A stretch of 22,898 nucleotides of DNA from Phytophthora quininea (GCA_011947345.1 JAAVTG010000897.1:1-22898), one strand, 5' to 3'. Numbered from the stretch's first letter, positions 8,977-18,605 are shown. A program made the numbers and translations. The notes: generated by a model from the sequence alone, not told the origin.

Positions 8977-9039
8977 CGCTTCCAGCCAAGTTCGCAGCCA
9001 CCGCAACTGTCCAAGACTACCTCACTCCTTTCATCCACC

Positions 9040-10528
9040 ATGGGTCGATCTGCTTTCTTCACAGTCGAAGACACGAAGGCAGCCTTCAACCTCTTCTGCT
9101 GCGTCTACGGTATTGGTACGCTTGGGATGCCTGGCAACTTCTCGCGTGCCGGCCCGTTCCTCGCGGTCATTGCCATGGCCTTTATGGCCTTTGCCAACGT
9201 ATACGGCGCCGTGGCCATCTGCCGTGTGATGCTACTCGCTCCTCGGTCCGTCAAGACCTACGGTGATCTTGGCGAGTGGGTTATGGGAAAACCCGGCCGC
9301 TACCTGTCGGTTGTCTCGCAAATGGCCAACTGCTTGCTGGTGCCATGCGTCTTCTTGGTGCTGGGAGGCACGCTCTTGGACGGATTGTTCCCAGACGCCT
9401 TCTCGGCTTCGACTTGGATTATCCTCATGGCACTCTCGTGCATGCCCGTGTGCCTCGTGCCAACGCTCAAAGAAGGAGCGGGTGCAGCCTTCGCCGGGTG
9501 TTTGGGCACGATTATCACAGACGTTATTGGTGTCGCTGTCGTCCTGCATGGTATGCGTGGCCACCCGAGCATCCCGAAGCCCGACCAAAACTTCAAGCAA
9601 GTAGCTGGTGCGTTCGGCAACCTGGCGCTCGCGTACGGTGCCGGCATCGTGATCCCGGCCCTGCAGCGTCAGCACAGCGACCCGACTCGCATGCCCCGCG
9701 TGGTCGGCGTCACCATCGGCGTTTATCAGCTGCTGCTTTCTGGTCCTTGCCTCTAGCGCTTATTCGGCTGTAGGGTGCCAGATCTCGGGCAACTTGCTGT
9801 GGTCGATCTACCCCGACTCGGACACCGGTCTCACTACTCTCGGCTTCCGATCCGACTGGGGGATGGTCGTGCTCGCCTACTTGTTCATGCAACTCCACAT
9901 TACGATCGCGTTCAGCGTCATCCTGAACCCGGCGTTCTACATCGCCGAGCGCGTCGTTCTGGGCATGCACAAGCCGGCGGCAGATGACATCGAGAGCAAC
10001 TTGCAATTGTACACGGTAGCGTCCACGCCGGCCGATGACGCTAGGATTATGGAGAAGCAGTCGCAGTCGCGGGCTTCAAGACGTCGTTCGTTCATTTCTG
10101 TTGCGGACAACGAAAACGTGCGCCTCGACGACCCGGAGGCGGAGGCCAGCGAGTACCGCGGCGCAAATGCCATCAAATACGTGATCCTGCGTTTGATCAT
10201 GATCGTGATTCTGGTCATTGCCTCGGTGCTCCTGAAGGACCACTTTCATGACCTGGCAGACTTTACGGGCGCTTCCTGCATTACGGTGAACTCAATTATC
10301 CTCCCGATTGTCTTCTTGCTCAAGAAGAAGTGGCGCGTGATGCCGATCTGGGAGAAACTCCCGGCTACGACCGTAGTGGTCGTGTGCTTCTGCGTGGGTT
10401 GCTACGTTTCCTACACCTCGGGCAAGAACCTGTTTGCTCCGAGCGATGACGATGTGGCCTTCCCGTACTGCGCTCCAGAGTTCGAGAACACGGTGTACTA
10501 CAACTACACGGCCGTTCATGAGGTGTAG
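9040..10528 (+). CDS. AAAP-family amino acid permease, copy 3 (one mid-gene frameshift as read)
   Basis: This is a paralogue of copy 2 with the same helix pattern: MGRSAFFTVEDTKAAFNLFC start, GIGTLGMPGNFSRAG in helix 1, SVKTYGDLGEW after helix 2, GAGIVIPALQRQHSDPTRMP at helix 6, and a tail ending NYTAVHEV at 10528. An extra T in 9722-9724 (GTTTATC where GTTATC would keep frame) shifts the frame and gives a stop at 9756 within helix 7. The remaining half is open from there to 10528. With one base fewer the protein is 495 residues, the family length. If the shift were real, the product would be a six-helix stub of about 238 residues. Its middle third is nearly identical to copy 2, while the N-terminal third and the loop and tail are diverged. 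A single homopolymer insertion with otherwise perfect frame conservation points to an error or a very recent lesion. Confidence 0.85.
9592..10012 (+). repeat. block shared almost identically with permease copy 2
   Basis: This is the partner of 6542-6961. An island of about 11 differing bases at 9723-9733 contains the frameshifting extra T. Identity resumes at once (TGCTTTCTGG) and ends at CAATTGTAC, after which the loop sequences are unalike. Confidence 0.85.
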
Positions 10529-11439
10529 ACTTAAAAGACGTGTTTATCCGTTTGGACCCGTGAAATCCAATTTCTGTTTGCTGAATTTGGTGTCATTTCG
10601 CCGGCATTGATTGCGTTGCTTTGCGAGCAAAGCGTCGTCGTCCTTTGAGTCCTGTAGCAGTAGTCGAAGCAGCGCTACGCTGCGTTGCCCCCGGTACAGT
10701 AGTTCTCTCGCTAACGCGGATGTCGAGGTGCCTGCACTTGTCGCCTGCAGCTTACGTGACGTAACGATCGCACGAAAGGCAAATTGCTTCACCCAGTGGT
10801 GAATCACCACGCCCATGGGATACTATGCTAGATTTTGAAGTGCCTCCCGCAGTCTTGCGCAAAAGCATGTGTAAAAGCACACTGGCAATCCATCCGCTAG
10901 TCGGAGTGTTGCTACATGTAGCACTGAGACCAATGCAGACCCGATGCAGACTCGCCTTCAGCTTTTAGCATGCAAAGCTTGACTTCCGGTGCCCTACCGA
11001 ATGTCGGCCCGGTTTTGTTGGACAGATCTGAGGCGATTAGCAAGTTGCTTCCGTATGTTTGTCGCCGAATGCTGTAGACGTACAGCGCGACCAATGTGAT
11101 TTGGAGACCGTCCCGCACCAGTCGCTTTGGGCCAGTCTCGTAGGCGATCTCGTTGCCAGCAATGGCCCAAGATGCACCACAAACTTCCAGCTTCGGGTTT
11201 AACGTCGACGCTGTCGTACGGGCAGCGAACGTAGAGCCAGCCTTCAGTGCCCTGTAGTTGTGCTAGTGAAAGCGTGCTTGTGTGACAACAGCGGCGAGCG
11301 TGGACAGACCGCGGCGCGCGTGCTTTACCGCCCAAACCAACCATTTGCGCAAACAAAAGGAAAATGCTGCTGGCTCGGAGATACCTGTATCTCTGATCTC
11401 GTCCAGCCACAGCACCGGCACGCTGCCTTGTCTAGCGAA
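10529..11439. other. spacer between copies 3 and 4, no gene recognised
   Basis: About 0.9 kb. The longest ORF (10994-11410, minus, 138 codons) has no hydrophobic pattern or motif that I recognise and overlaps the copy 4 promoter from the opposite strand. I see no repeat or RNA structure in it. Confidence 0.5.
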
Positions 11440-11458
11440 GCTCATTGTCCATTTTACC
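11440..11458 (+). promoter_or_regulatory. oomycete INR+FPR core promoter of permease copy 4
   Basis: GCTCATTGTCCATTTTACC matches the oomycete supra-core consensus at 18 of 19 positions. Exactly 15 bases separate it from the ATG at 11474, the same spacing as in copy 5, and both leaders end CAAGC before the ATG. Confidence 0.8.
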
Positions 11459-11473
11459 CGTTACTCGGCAAGC

Positions 11474-12975
11474 ATGGCATCCCAGCTTCCTCGCGCTCCG
11501 CGCTCTTCACACTGGAGGACGCCAAAATCGCGTTCAACATTTTCTGCTGCATCTGCGGTATCGGCTCGCTCGGCATGCCCTCCAACTACGCGCGCCGGCT
11601 GGGGCTACGCCACGATCGCACTGCTGTTCATGGCCTTTTCCAACATCTACGCAACGGTGCTGCTGTCCAAGGTGATGCTCGTCGCCCCAGCGTCGGTCAA
11701 GACGTACAGCGACCTCGGCGAATGGGTCGCCGGCAGATGGGGACGCTTTTTCGTGGTGGTATCCCACATGGGCGTCTGCTTGCTTGCCCCCTGCGCGTTC
11801 CTCGTGCTCGGAGGCACTTTGCTTGACGTGTTGTTCCCGGCTCGTTCAGCCAAACGGTTTGGATCATCTTCATGGCGCTGTTGGTGATCCCTGTGGCTCT
11901 GATCCCGACACTGAAGGAGAGCGCCAGCATGGCCGTGGCCGGGTGCCTTGGCACCATCATTGCCGACGTGATTGGCGTTGCAGTTCTTTTGTACGAAGAG
12001 CGTGGCCACCCGACCCCACCCACGCCCGACGTGACGTTCCACCAAGTGTTGACCACGTTCGGCAACCTCTCGCTGGCTTACGCTGCTGCCATCGTCATTC
12101 CCGACCTCCAGCGTCAGCACTCGCAACCTGAGCGCATGCCGCGTGTGATTATCGTCAGCCTCGGACTCGCGTCAGCGTTCTTCATGGCGATTGCCATTGT
12201 CGGATACGTCGCTGGTGGCTGCCAGCTTTCTGGTAACCTGTTGTTCTCGATTGTGAACACCTCGGACCCGTACAGCACAACAACGTTGGGCTTCCTCGCT
12301 GACCGCGGTGCCGTGGTGATGTCGTACCTGTTCATGCAGCTTCACTTGTCGATTGCTTTCTCGACGATTTTGCACCCGGCTTTCTTCATGGCCGAGCGCC
12401 TCGTACTTGGAATGCACAAGACCGACCCGCTTTCGGTCGACAACGAGGAGCGAGCGATGGAGATCGATGAGAAGATGTCTTATGCCGCCGCTGCTTCCCC
12501 TGCGACGCCCGATCTTGAGAGCAACTCCATCATCCGCAATGACCGACCCTCGACCCGTATGTCGGCAGCTCAAAAGGAAGAGCAAGACCTTTCCGAGTAC
12601 AAGGGCGGCGCCACGGTGATTCGTTACATCCTGGTGCGTATCGCGCTGATCGCGATTTTGGCGGTGGCGTCGATCCTGCTGCGCGACCACTTCCTAGACC
12701 TCGTCGACTTCACTGGCGCCACTGCCATCACGGTGTGTAGCCTCATCTTGCCGCTGGTGTTCTACGTGAAGGTGTTCTGGACCACGATCCCGGCGTGGGA
12801 GAAGGCGATCTGCATCACGATTGCTACCATTTGCGGGATTGTTGGCTGCTACGTGATGATTTACGCCGGCAAGAACCTCTTCAACCCGGACGACGACTCC
12901 GCTACGTTCCCCTACTGCTCGGCAGAGTACCAGGACGAGCCGTACTACGTAAGGAATTCTACGGCGTCAAACTAA
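11474..12975 (+). CDS. AAAP-family amino acid permease, copy 4, second subclade (three frameshifts as read)
   Basis: This permease has the same eleven-helix plan but belongs to a subclade with copy 5: start MASQ, GIGSLGMPSNYAR in helix 1, LGEWVAGRWGR, LAYAAAIVIPDLQRQHSQPE at helix 6, and a tail FPYCSAEYQDEPYYVRNSTA. Three indels interrupt it: one base missing near 11486, two missing in the GC run 11589-11596, and one missing at 11844-11846. The first two cancel, so from the ATG a frame stays open to 11887, but with helix 1 replaced by about 35 out-of-frame residues. The third causes a stop there. The rest, from MALLVIPVALIP (11872) to 12975, is a single intact frame of 367 residues covering helix 4 to the tail. 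With four bases restored the protein is 501 residues. The gene converges on copy 5. Confidence 0.82.
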
Positions 12976-13293
12976 CTAGCACGAGCCGAAATATATTAGT
13001 TTGCTTATACTAGTATTGTTAAGGCAGAGGCAGTTATCAAGTCGTAGCTTCTCCAGCACCTTTTCCTTCATCAATGGCCATCATGTGGCAGCAAGCAGCT
13101 GTCTTCGTATCTGCAAGCTCACTTGCCTACGGACAACATTGCTGGCCATCGGGAGCTTGCTTGATAAAAAAATGATTCTAACTAGCAGATAAGCGCAGGT
13201 GGGCGAAGACACCACCGTTGCCGACTCGCATCGCGATTGCGATGAGGCCTCGTGAAATCCACCGAGATTGAACAATGGAATAAGATTTCATCT
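12976..13293. other. convergent intergenic region between copies 4 and 5
   Basis: This 318-base stretch serves as the 3' flank of both permeases. It has no gene. A 6-bp-stem hairpin CATCGCGATTGCGATG lies at 13229-13244. Just after copy 4, the string AATATATTAGTTTG resembles AATATACTAGTTTG after copy 2 (about 7520), a possible shared 3' processing context. Confidence 0.4.
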
Positions 13294-14816
13294 TTACCTC
13301 GAACCGAGCTCAGCTCGATGTGGTCGAGTTCTAACGTAGTACGGCTCTTCCTGGAACTCCACCGAGCAGTATGGGAACGTGGCCGTCTCGTCCTCTGGAC
13401 TAAAGAGATTCCTGCCGGCGTAAATCATCACGTAGAACCCCGCAATCGTACAAATCACCGCGATGGCAAAACACATTGCCTTCTCCCACGCCGGGATCGT
13501 GGTCCAGAACACCTTCACGTAGAACACCAGCGGCAAGATGAGGCTACACACCGTGATGGCAGTGGCGCCAGTGAAGTCGACGAGGTCCAAGAAGTGGTCG
13601 CGCAGCAGGATCGACAGCACCACCAAAAGCGCGATCAAAGCGATGCGCAGCAGGACGTAACGAAGCACATTAGCGCCCCCTTGTACTCGGCCAGATCGTC
13701 TTCGCTGTTGGCAGCGGACACGCGCGTCGAGCGCCCGTTCCGACGAGCGACGGTGTTGCTCTCAAGATCCTGGACCCCGGCGCAACAGGAGTAGCAGATG
13801 AGATGTAGGACATCTTTTCTTCAATGCGCGTCGCGCGCTCCTCATTGTTGGTGGTGGGGGCATCGACAGCATGCATTCCGAGGACGAGACGCTCTACCAT
13901 GTAGAACGCAGGATGCAGGAACGTCGAGAAGGCGATCGACAAGTGCATTTGCATGAACAGGAACGCCATGACTACAGCACCGCGGTCAGCGACGAAACTC
14001 AGCGTCGTTTTGCTGAACGGGTCCGATGTGTTCGCGACTGAAAACAACAGGTTTCCCGACATTTGGCACCCTCCCACAGCGTAACCGGTAATTGCAATCG
14101 CAAGAAAGAAGGCCGACGCACAGCCGAGACTGACGATAATTACGCGCGGCATCCGTTCAGGTTGAGAATGTTGGCGCTGAAGGTCGGGAATCACAGTCGC
14201 CGCGGCGTAAGCCAGCGATAGGTTCCCGAACGTGGTGATGACTTGGTGAAGAGTGACATCGGCAGTAGGTGGAGTCGGATGGCCACGCTCCTGGTAAACC
14301 AAGATCGAAATCCCGATCACATCGGCGACGATAGTGCCGAGGCATCCAGCCACAGCCATTCCGGTGCTTTCTTTCATGGTCGGGATCAGTGCCACCGGAA
14401 CCACCAGCAACGCCATGAAAATAATCCATACGGACTGGCTGAAGCAGTCCGGAAACAGCACGTCGAGCAAAGTCCCCCAGCACGAGGAACGCGCAAGGTA
14501 GCAACAAGCAGACACCCATTTGGGATACCACCACGACAAGCCGTCCCCACCTGCCGGCGACCCATTCGCCGAGGTCGCCGTACGTCTTCACCGTGGTTGG
14601 GGCAACGAGTAGAACCTTGGACAGCACCACCGTCGCGTAGATGTTTGCAAATGCCATAAACACCAGTGCAATTGTCGCGAAGACCCAGCCAGCTCGGGCG
14701 TAGTTGGAAGGCATGCCGAGCGAACCAATGCCACAGACGCAGCAGAAAATGTTGAACGCGGCCTTGGCATCTTCGCCGGTGAAGAGAGCTGAGCGCGATG
14801 AAGATTGAGCTGCCAT
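13294..14816 (-). CDS. AAAP-family amino acid permease, copy 5, second subclade (three frameshifts as read)
   Basis: This is the closest relative of copy 4, on the opposite strand. The start MAAQSSSRSALFTGEDAKAA is at 14816, 15 bases after its promoter. Helix 1 has FCCVCGIGSLGMPSNYARAG; then LGEWVAGRWGR, LAYAAATVIPDLQRQHSQPE, the loop motif LAEYKG, and a tail with FPYCSVEFQEEPYYVR. Three breaks all lie in runs of G on the coding strand: 14474-14478 (two bases short), 13775-13778 (one short) and 13676-13680 (one short). Between them the frames are open and conserved, with no substitution stop. Restored length is 508 residues. Its tail ends RTRPHRAELGSR and, unlike the tails of copies 2-4, lacks an N-X-T site. 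It is a pseudogene if the indels are real; I think indel error is more likely. Confidence 0.82.
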
Positions 14817-14831
14817 GCTTGTCACTGAGAA

Positions 14832-14850
14832 AGCAAATTGGAGAATGAAC
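14832..14850 (-). promoter_or_regulatory. oomycete INR+FPR core promoter of permease copy 5
   Basis: On the minus strand GTTCATTCTCCAATTTGCT matches the oomycete supra-core consensus at 18 of 19 positions and lies 15 bases before the ATG at 14816, mirroring copy 4. Confidence 0.8.
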
Positions 14851-15063
14851 TTGGTTTGAGGAAACCATCCCGGTGCTGTGGTCTCAGCGCGTCAAAGACA
14901 CGGTGGATTTGGATTGGCAGTGAGACCGGCGCTGTCGTTAAAGCACCGGATCTTCGGGTCGATCAGCGGATTAATGCTGGTCTCACTATCGCTCCACCTG
15001 CGAAAGCTTGGCTCGCCTTGGAGTGAATATACAGTTTTGACATATCGATGAGCGACACGAACG

Positions 15064-15606
15064 TTAAACCGTTCTTCCAGAACGCAGCTTGAACTCCGTT
15101 GGAAGCATGCATTTCCGTCTCGGACATGTTCGAAACCACCCCGCTATATCTGCTTGTCGGCAAATTCTCAAATCGCTCGTGCAGCATAGATACAGGCCGC
15201 CAACGCCAACAAGGATGATGAGCAATGCCCGAGGGAACTGTACGTGGGGGCACAGGAAACCATCAAGGAAGGACTTCATGTGGAGGGTGGATCGAGGATC
15301 GCCAGGTATTAGCGAGCTTGGTTCCAAAGGTTTGGTTATCGCATTGGAGCTTTTGCGATATCGCTCCAGGTAGAAACTACGAGTGTACGAGTAGAGCGCC
15401 TTTTCGATCGCTTGTCGGCGAGCTTGCTGCCGTGCGCGTTCATCCCATCGATGTCCGCATCTAATCAGGCTGAACTCGAACGTGTAATCAGGTTCACCGC
15501 AGTTAAAGCGGTGTAGAGTGCCAACATCTCTGCATAATCCGGTCGTCTTGGGGACATCTGAAGCAGTGTTCCCGCACTCTGTCCCCACGAGAAAATTCGT
15601 CCCCAA
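15064..15606 (-). CDS. unidentified ORF of 180 codons
   Basis: I do not recognise this protein. It has a basic stretch (ERARQQARRQAIEKALYSY) followed by a region rich in aromatic residues. A single hydrophobic segment (FPRALLIILVGVGGLYLCC) near residue 130 could span a membrane. There is no signal peptide at the N terminus, no promoter match upstream and no paralogue in the window. The central part looks protein-like, but the ends do not. It may be a decayed gene fragment or chance. Confidence 0.2.
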   Translation of the reverse strand: MGTNFLVGTECGNTASDVPKTTGLCRDVGTLHRFNCGEPDYTFEFSLIRCGHRWDERARQQARRQAIEKALYSYTRSFYLERYRKSSNAITKPLEPSSLIPGDPRSTLHMKSFLDGFLCPHVQFPRALLIILVGVGGLYLCCTSDLRICRQADIAGWFRTCPRRKCMLPTEFKLRSGRTV

Positions 15607-16491
15607 GATGTGTCCCCATCAGGGAAAGCTTATTTATGCGTGTGCCTCAATCAGCACTATTTGTCTTGGAGTTTTGCGGGTGGAGCTTTTGTCTACTACT
15701 CTTGCTGCCAAGTACTAGTGCATACATATCCCGCTAGGGATCAGACTCAGCGGAAGCTGACAAGTCCGGCCACGAATGCGAAAACCTGACCGGGGATTTG
15801 AACAGAGGAGATGAGCGAGAGTTTTTCCTGGCGTCGGGAAAAAAAACTGAGCTGCTGTTTGAAACAACCTGTTTCCCCTCGGAATGAATGATCAGGAACT
15901 TATTCACTGTTCCGCAATACCCGCTTCGTTGTACCCCGTCAGGCAAGGCCTGGTGCAAGACGAAAAGGGCAGCGCTCGATTTCTTCTTGTTGGAGGTATG
16001 ATCGGGACCTATAATGGTTTGATGCAGAGAATCTTGTTAGGAGCACTAAAAAGTAGGGACACTAGAAGAAGGTATTGAGCTGACCCGGAATCTTGAGAAG
16101 AATTCAATAATGAGGACTCGTAGGAGCCCAGCGGAAGTGAACAACTACACGTGGAGCTTCTCAATATCTAGAGTAATTCTAATGAGATCGGATTTATGCT
16201 CGAGCGCGCGGTTGATTCGTAATCTCAACACTTTTGGACGAAGAGGAGTGGGATCTTGGTTGTACGTAGTACCAATTCAACAACTATGTCGTGGAGGAAT
16301 AGACTGGTACATGTTTTGTCTGCTTCTGATCAAGACGTACAGCAGTCATGTCGACTCGCATCGCCGAATTCAACTATTTATCTGAATTAAGTACGATTTC
16401 GGACTTTAACAGATACTCACAGTGATTGCTCCATTCCAAACGAAAGCAACTGAATTTCAGCCAATTAATGAACGTGTATTTTGCAGCTACG

Positions 16492-16887
16492 CTACGCATT
16501 GTGTCTAGCATTTTTGTCAGCGATACGATGCAGACACACAATGGAGGTCCACGCCAGCTGCCCTCTGCATCGCTTCCTGGCGCCCGCTGTGGTGTGCGGC
16601 ACTTCGATGGATGAATCGCATGCTGCAAAGACACTGATTACCTCCTCCACGGTTTGGTTCGAGCTGAGTAAGTCTCTCTCCGTTGCAATTGACTCGAATT
16701 TTGTCATGAGATACCGAACACCGAGCCTTTTCTGGTTGTCTCTATTAGGCATGTCTACGCCTTCCAGTAAGCGCAAAGGGGTATTTGCTTTACAGCATTC
16801 CCACAGCGCCATAAGACCCACAAACGAGCAACAGATCGCTCCAGGAAAGCAAAGACAGGAGGCACCCGACGGAATCTTTCGGCTCAA
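16492..16887 (-). CDS. unidentified ORF of 131 codons downstream of the recombinase relic
   Basis: No family recognised. Residues ~40-95 (RLGVRYLMTKFESIATERD, then LLSSNQTVEEVISVFAACDS) look like a helical protein segment; the C-terminal third is low quality. It lies on the same strand as the recombinase relic, starting about 90 bases after its stop, so it could be a passenger of that element or a remnant of the DNA it inserted into. No promoter is visible. Confidence 0.2.
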   Translation of the reverse strand: MSRKIPSGASCLCFPGAICCSFVGLMALWECCKANTPLRLLEGVDMPNRDNQKRLGVRYLMTKFESIATERDLLSSNQTVEEVISVFAACDSSIEVPHTTAGARKRCRGQLAWTSIVCLHRIADKNARHNA

Positions 16888-16973
16888 AAGAAGGCTTGTT
16901 GTACCGTGTCTTCGTCTGTGCCAAATTGGGTTCTATCTTGTGGTTCTAAGGGTCTGATTGTGCTGACTAGGTT

Positions 16974-18260
16974 TTAAACACCGACCTTGCGTAGGCAGCT
17001 TCTTAGAACACCATGAAGCCCATCAAATGTGACAGGTTTAGCTCCGATGGATTGCTCCTCGAGCCCGTATACGCCATCTTTTACAATTCCACGCCAACCG
17101 TCTTCCAGCTTTTCGATGGTCGAAAGCCTCACATATTGCACGGTTTTCATACAAGATGTCTACATGAGGGGAATACCTGTCGCTTTGAGGCGTGATTTCG
17201 GAGCACTGAAGCCGCAATACACACGATCGGACGCTTTACAAGCAACTCAGCGTCCTGAAACAATGCTGTTTCATAGAGAAGATGACACGATTGCAGGTGT
17301 GTCCGCAGAAAAAGGTATATGATACATAAGTGACGCAAGGCAATATTCCCCCACAAAACTAAATGCTCGGGCATTCCGCGAAAGACCATCGCGATGCCAC
17401 GGTGTTCCACTCGTCTTGCTCTTCAAAGTGAGGTGGCAAAATTGCAAACTCGTGGCTGCCCGAAGTAGGCTCAGCAACGGTTCTACCCACATGCACATCG
17501 CTCGCCATCTCGTAGCGCAAGTATGTATTCTGTACCCACCAAGCAACCAGCCTGCGCGAAAATGCACTGCTGTTGAAGATAGAAAGGCTGTCGATCCGGA
17601 TGCACAGTATGTTGCAGCGCCCTTGCCCATTGAATGGATTCCGAGATCGACCGCATTAACATCTCGCCTTCTTAATTCTGCAGTAAGATGTTCATCCGCC
17701 AGCAAACGCTGTAAACTCTTCCGAAATCGCTCATATTGATCATATCCAGGAACAGGCGATTGTCCACATCAAAGGCGGCAGTTGCCCAGTATATTGCAAG
17801 CGCCAGAATGGGGCAGCTTGTTGGCTGTAGTGGATTAGCATATAGGTGGTGTGGAACATGCGGCCGGTCGCCACTCTGGTCATTTTCATATGGGCAAAGA
17901 CAACTCTCAATGAATCACCACGCCATTCGATATGAGAATGTCTGACGCCAAAAGCATTAGCTGAGCGACACATCAGATTCCACGATACGATGAGATAGAC
18001 ACGAGAAAAATTGCATCACATACTGGTAGCGCCATTAAGTGGGGCGAAAGAATCCGTAGAGCTCAAACGAAAGAGGGTCTTTTCTCACTTTCTCGTTCCC
18101 ATCGCCACGGGCTTGGGTCGCTTCAAGCTGGCGCTTGAGGCCTTTAAAACCTGCTTCAGCTCTTTCTCCATGACAGACCCCATTTGCCGTTCGTAATCTC
18201 GGTAAAAATTGAAGGGTCCAGCACGGTGTATTGAGAGCAGAGTAGCTTAGCATCGATCCG
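16974..18260 (-). pseudogene. degraded Crypton-type tyrosine recombinase
   Basis: Fragments in shifting minus-strand frames line up, in order, with the tyrosine recombinase of Crypton elements. From ~18250: RDYERQMGSVMEKELKQV, KVRKDPLSFELYGFF, WNLMCRS (17982-17962, holding a likely catalytic Arg), HIEWRGDSLRVVFAHMK, then HHLYANPLQPTSCPILALAI. Next come LGIHSMGKGAATYCASGST (the HxxR box, 17636-17619) and, in another frame, YLRYEMASDVHVGRTVA with FAILPPHF. The C terminus ends SIGAKPVTFDGLHGVLRSCL with a stop at 16974. At least five frameshifts separate these pieces. The HxxR Arg reads Gly (HSMG), which should abolish strand exchange. The enzyme would excise and insert a circular DNA element; this copy is dead. 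I recognise the family from conserved phrases and made no alignment. Confidence 0.65.
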
Positions 18261-18605
18261 TCTACTTTGCGCAGCGTAAAAGTAGCCAAGTTCCAAATAC
18301 TTCTGCATTCATGTGGTAAATATAAAAAAGAGCAGGGGGTCATCATGGTTTCTGGTGAGCAGTGATTTGATGCAACTGTGCGGCGCAGGAACATTCCCAG
18401 ACTTGAAACACTTCCAGAAACAACCGCAGAGAGCAACCGCTAGAGCGGTTGCCAACGACTAGAGCAGCAGCAGTTGTAACCATCGCAACCTTAAACCTCT
18501 AATGCACTCACTATTGAATTCGCCTTCAGCCCAAGAAACCACAAAGTATACTTTGGTTGCGAGCAGTTCGCAATCGATAGTCAAGAAGATCAAGAGTGAT
18601 CAAGG
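18261..18605. other. leader upstream of the gypsy gag, with palindromes
   Basis: This should contain the end of the gypsy 5' LTR and its primer binding site, but I could not define TG...CA boundaries. It holds a 9-bp-stem hairpin at 18433-18452 (GCAACCGCTAGAGCGGTTGC) and a perfect 14-base palindrome CAAAGTATACTTTG at 18542-18555. Because recognisable recombinase sequence ends near 18260, the LTR is either short, truncated, or inserted within the Crypton 5' region. Confidence 0.45.

Larger units (their letters stand above)
14851..16973. other. gene-poor interval between the permease cluster and the recombinase relic
   Basis: No confident gene in 2.1 kb. AGTGAGACC (14919-14927) and GGTCTCACT (14979-14987) form an inverted pair. 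Four copies of GTCCCCA or its complement lie at 15549-15618. Two minus-strand ORFs are listed separately at low confidence. The remainder, especially 15720-16480, is AT-richer with only short ORFs. Confidence 0.5.

Noticed and set aside
8482..9039. 186-codon in-frame upstream extension of copy 3
   Set aside because: No similarity to upstream regions of other copies, no signal peptide or helices, and it spans the predicted transcription start. Probably a chance open frame.
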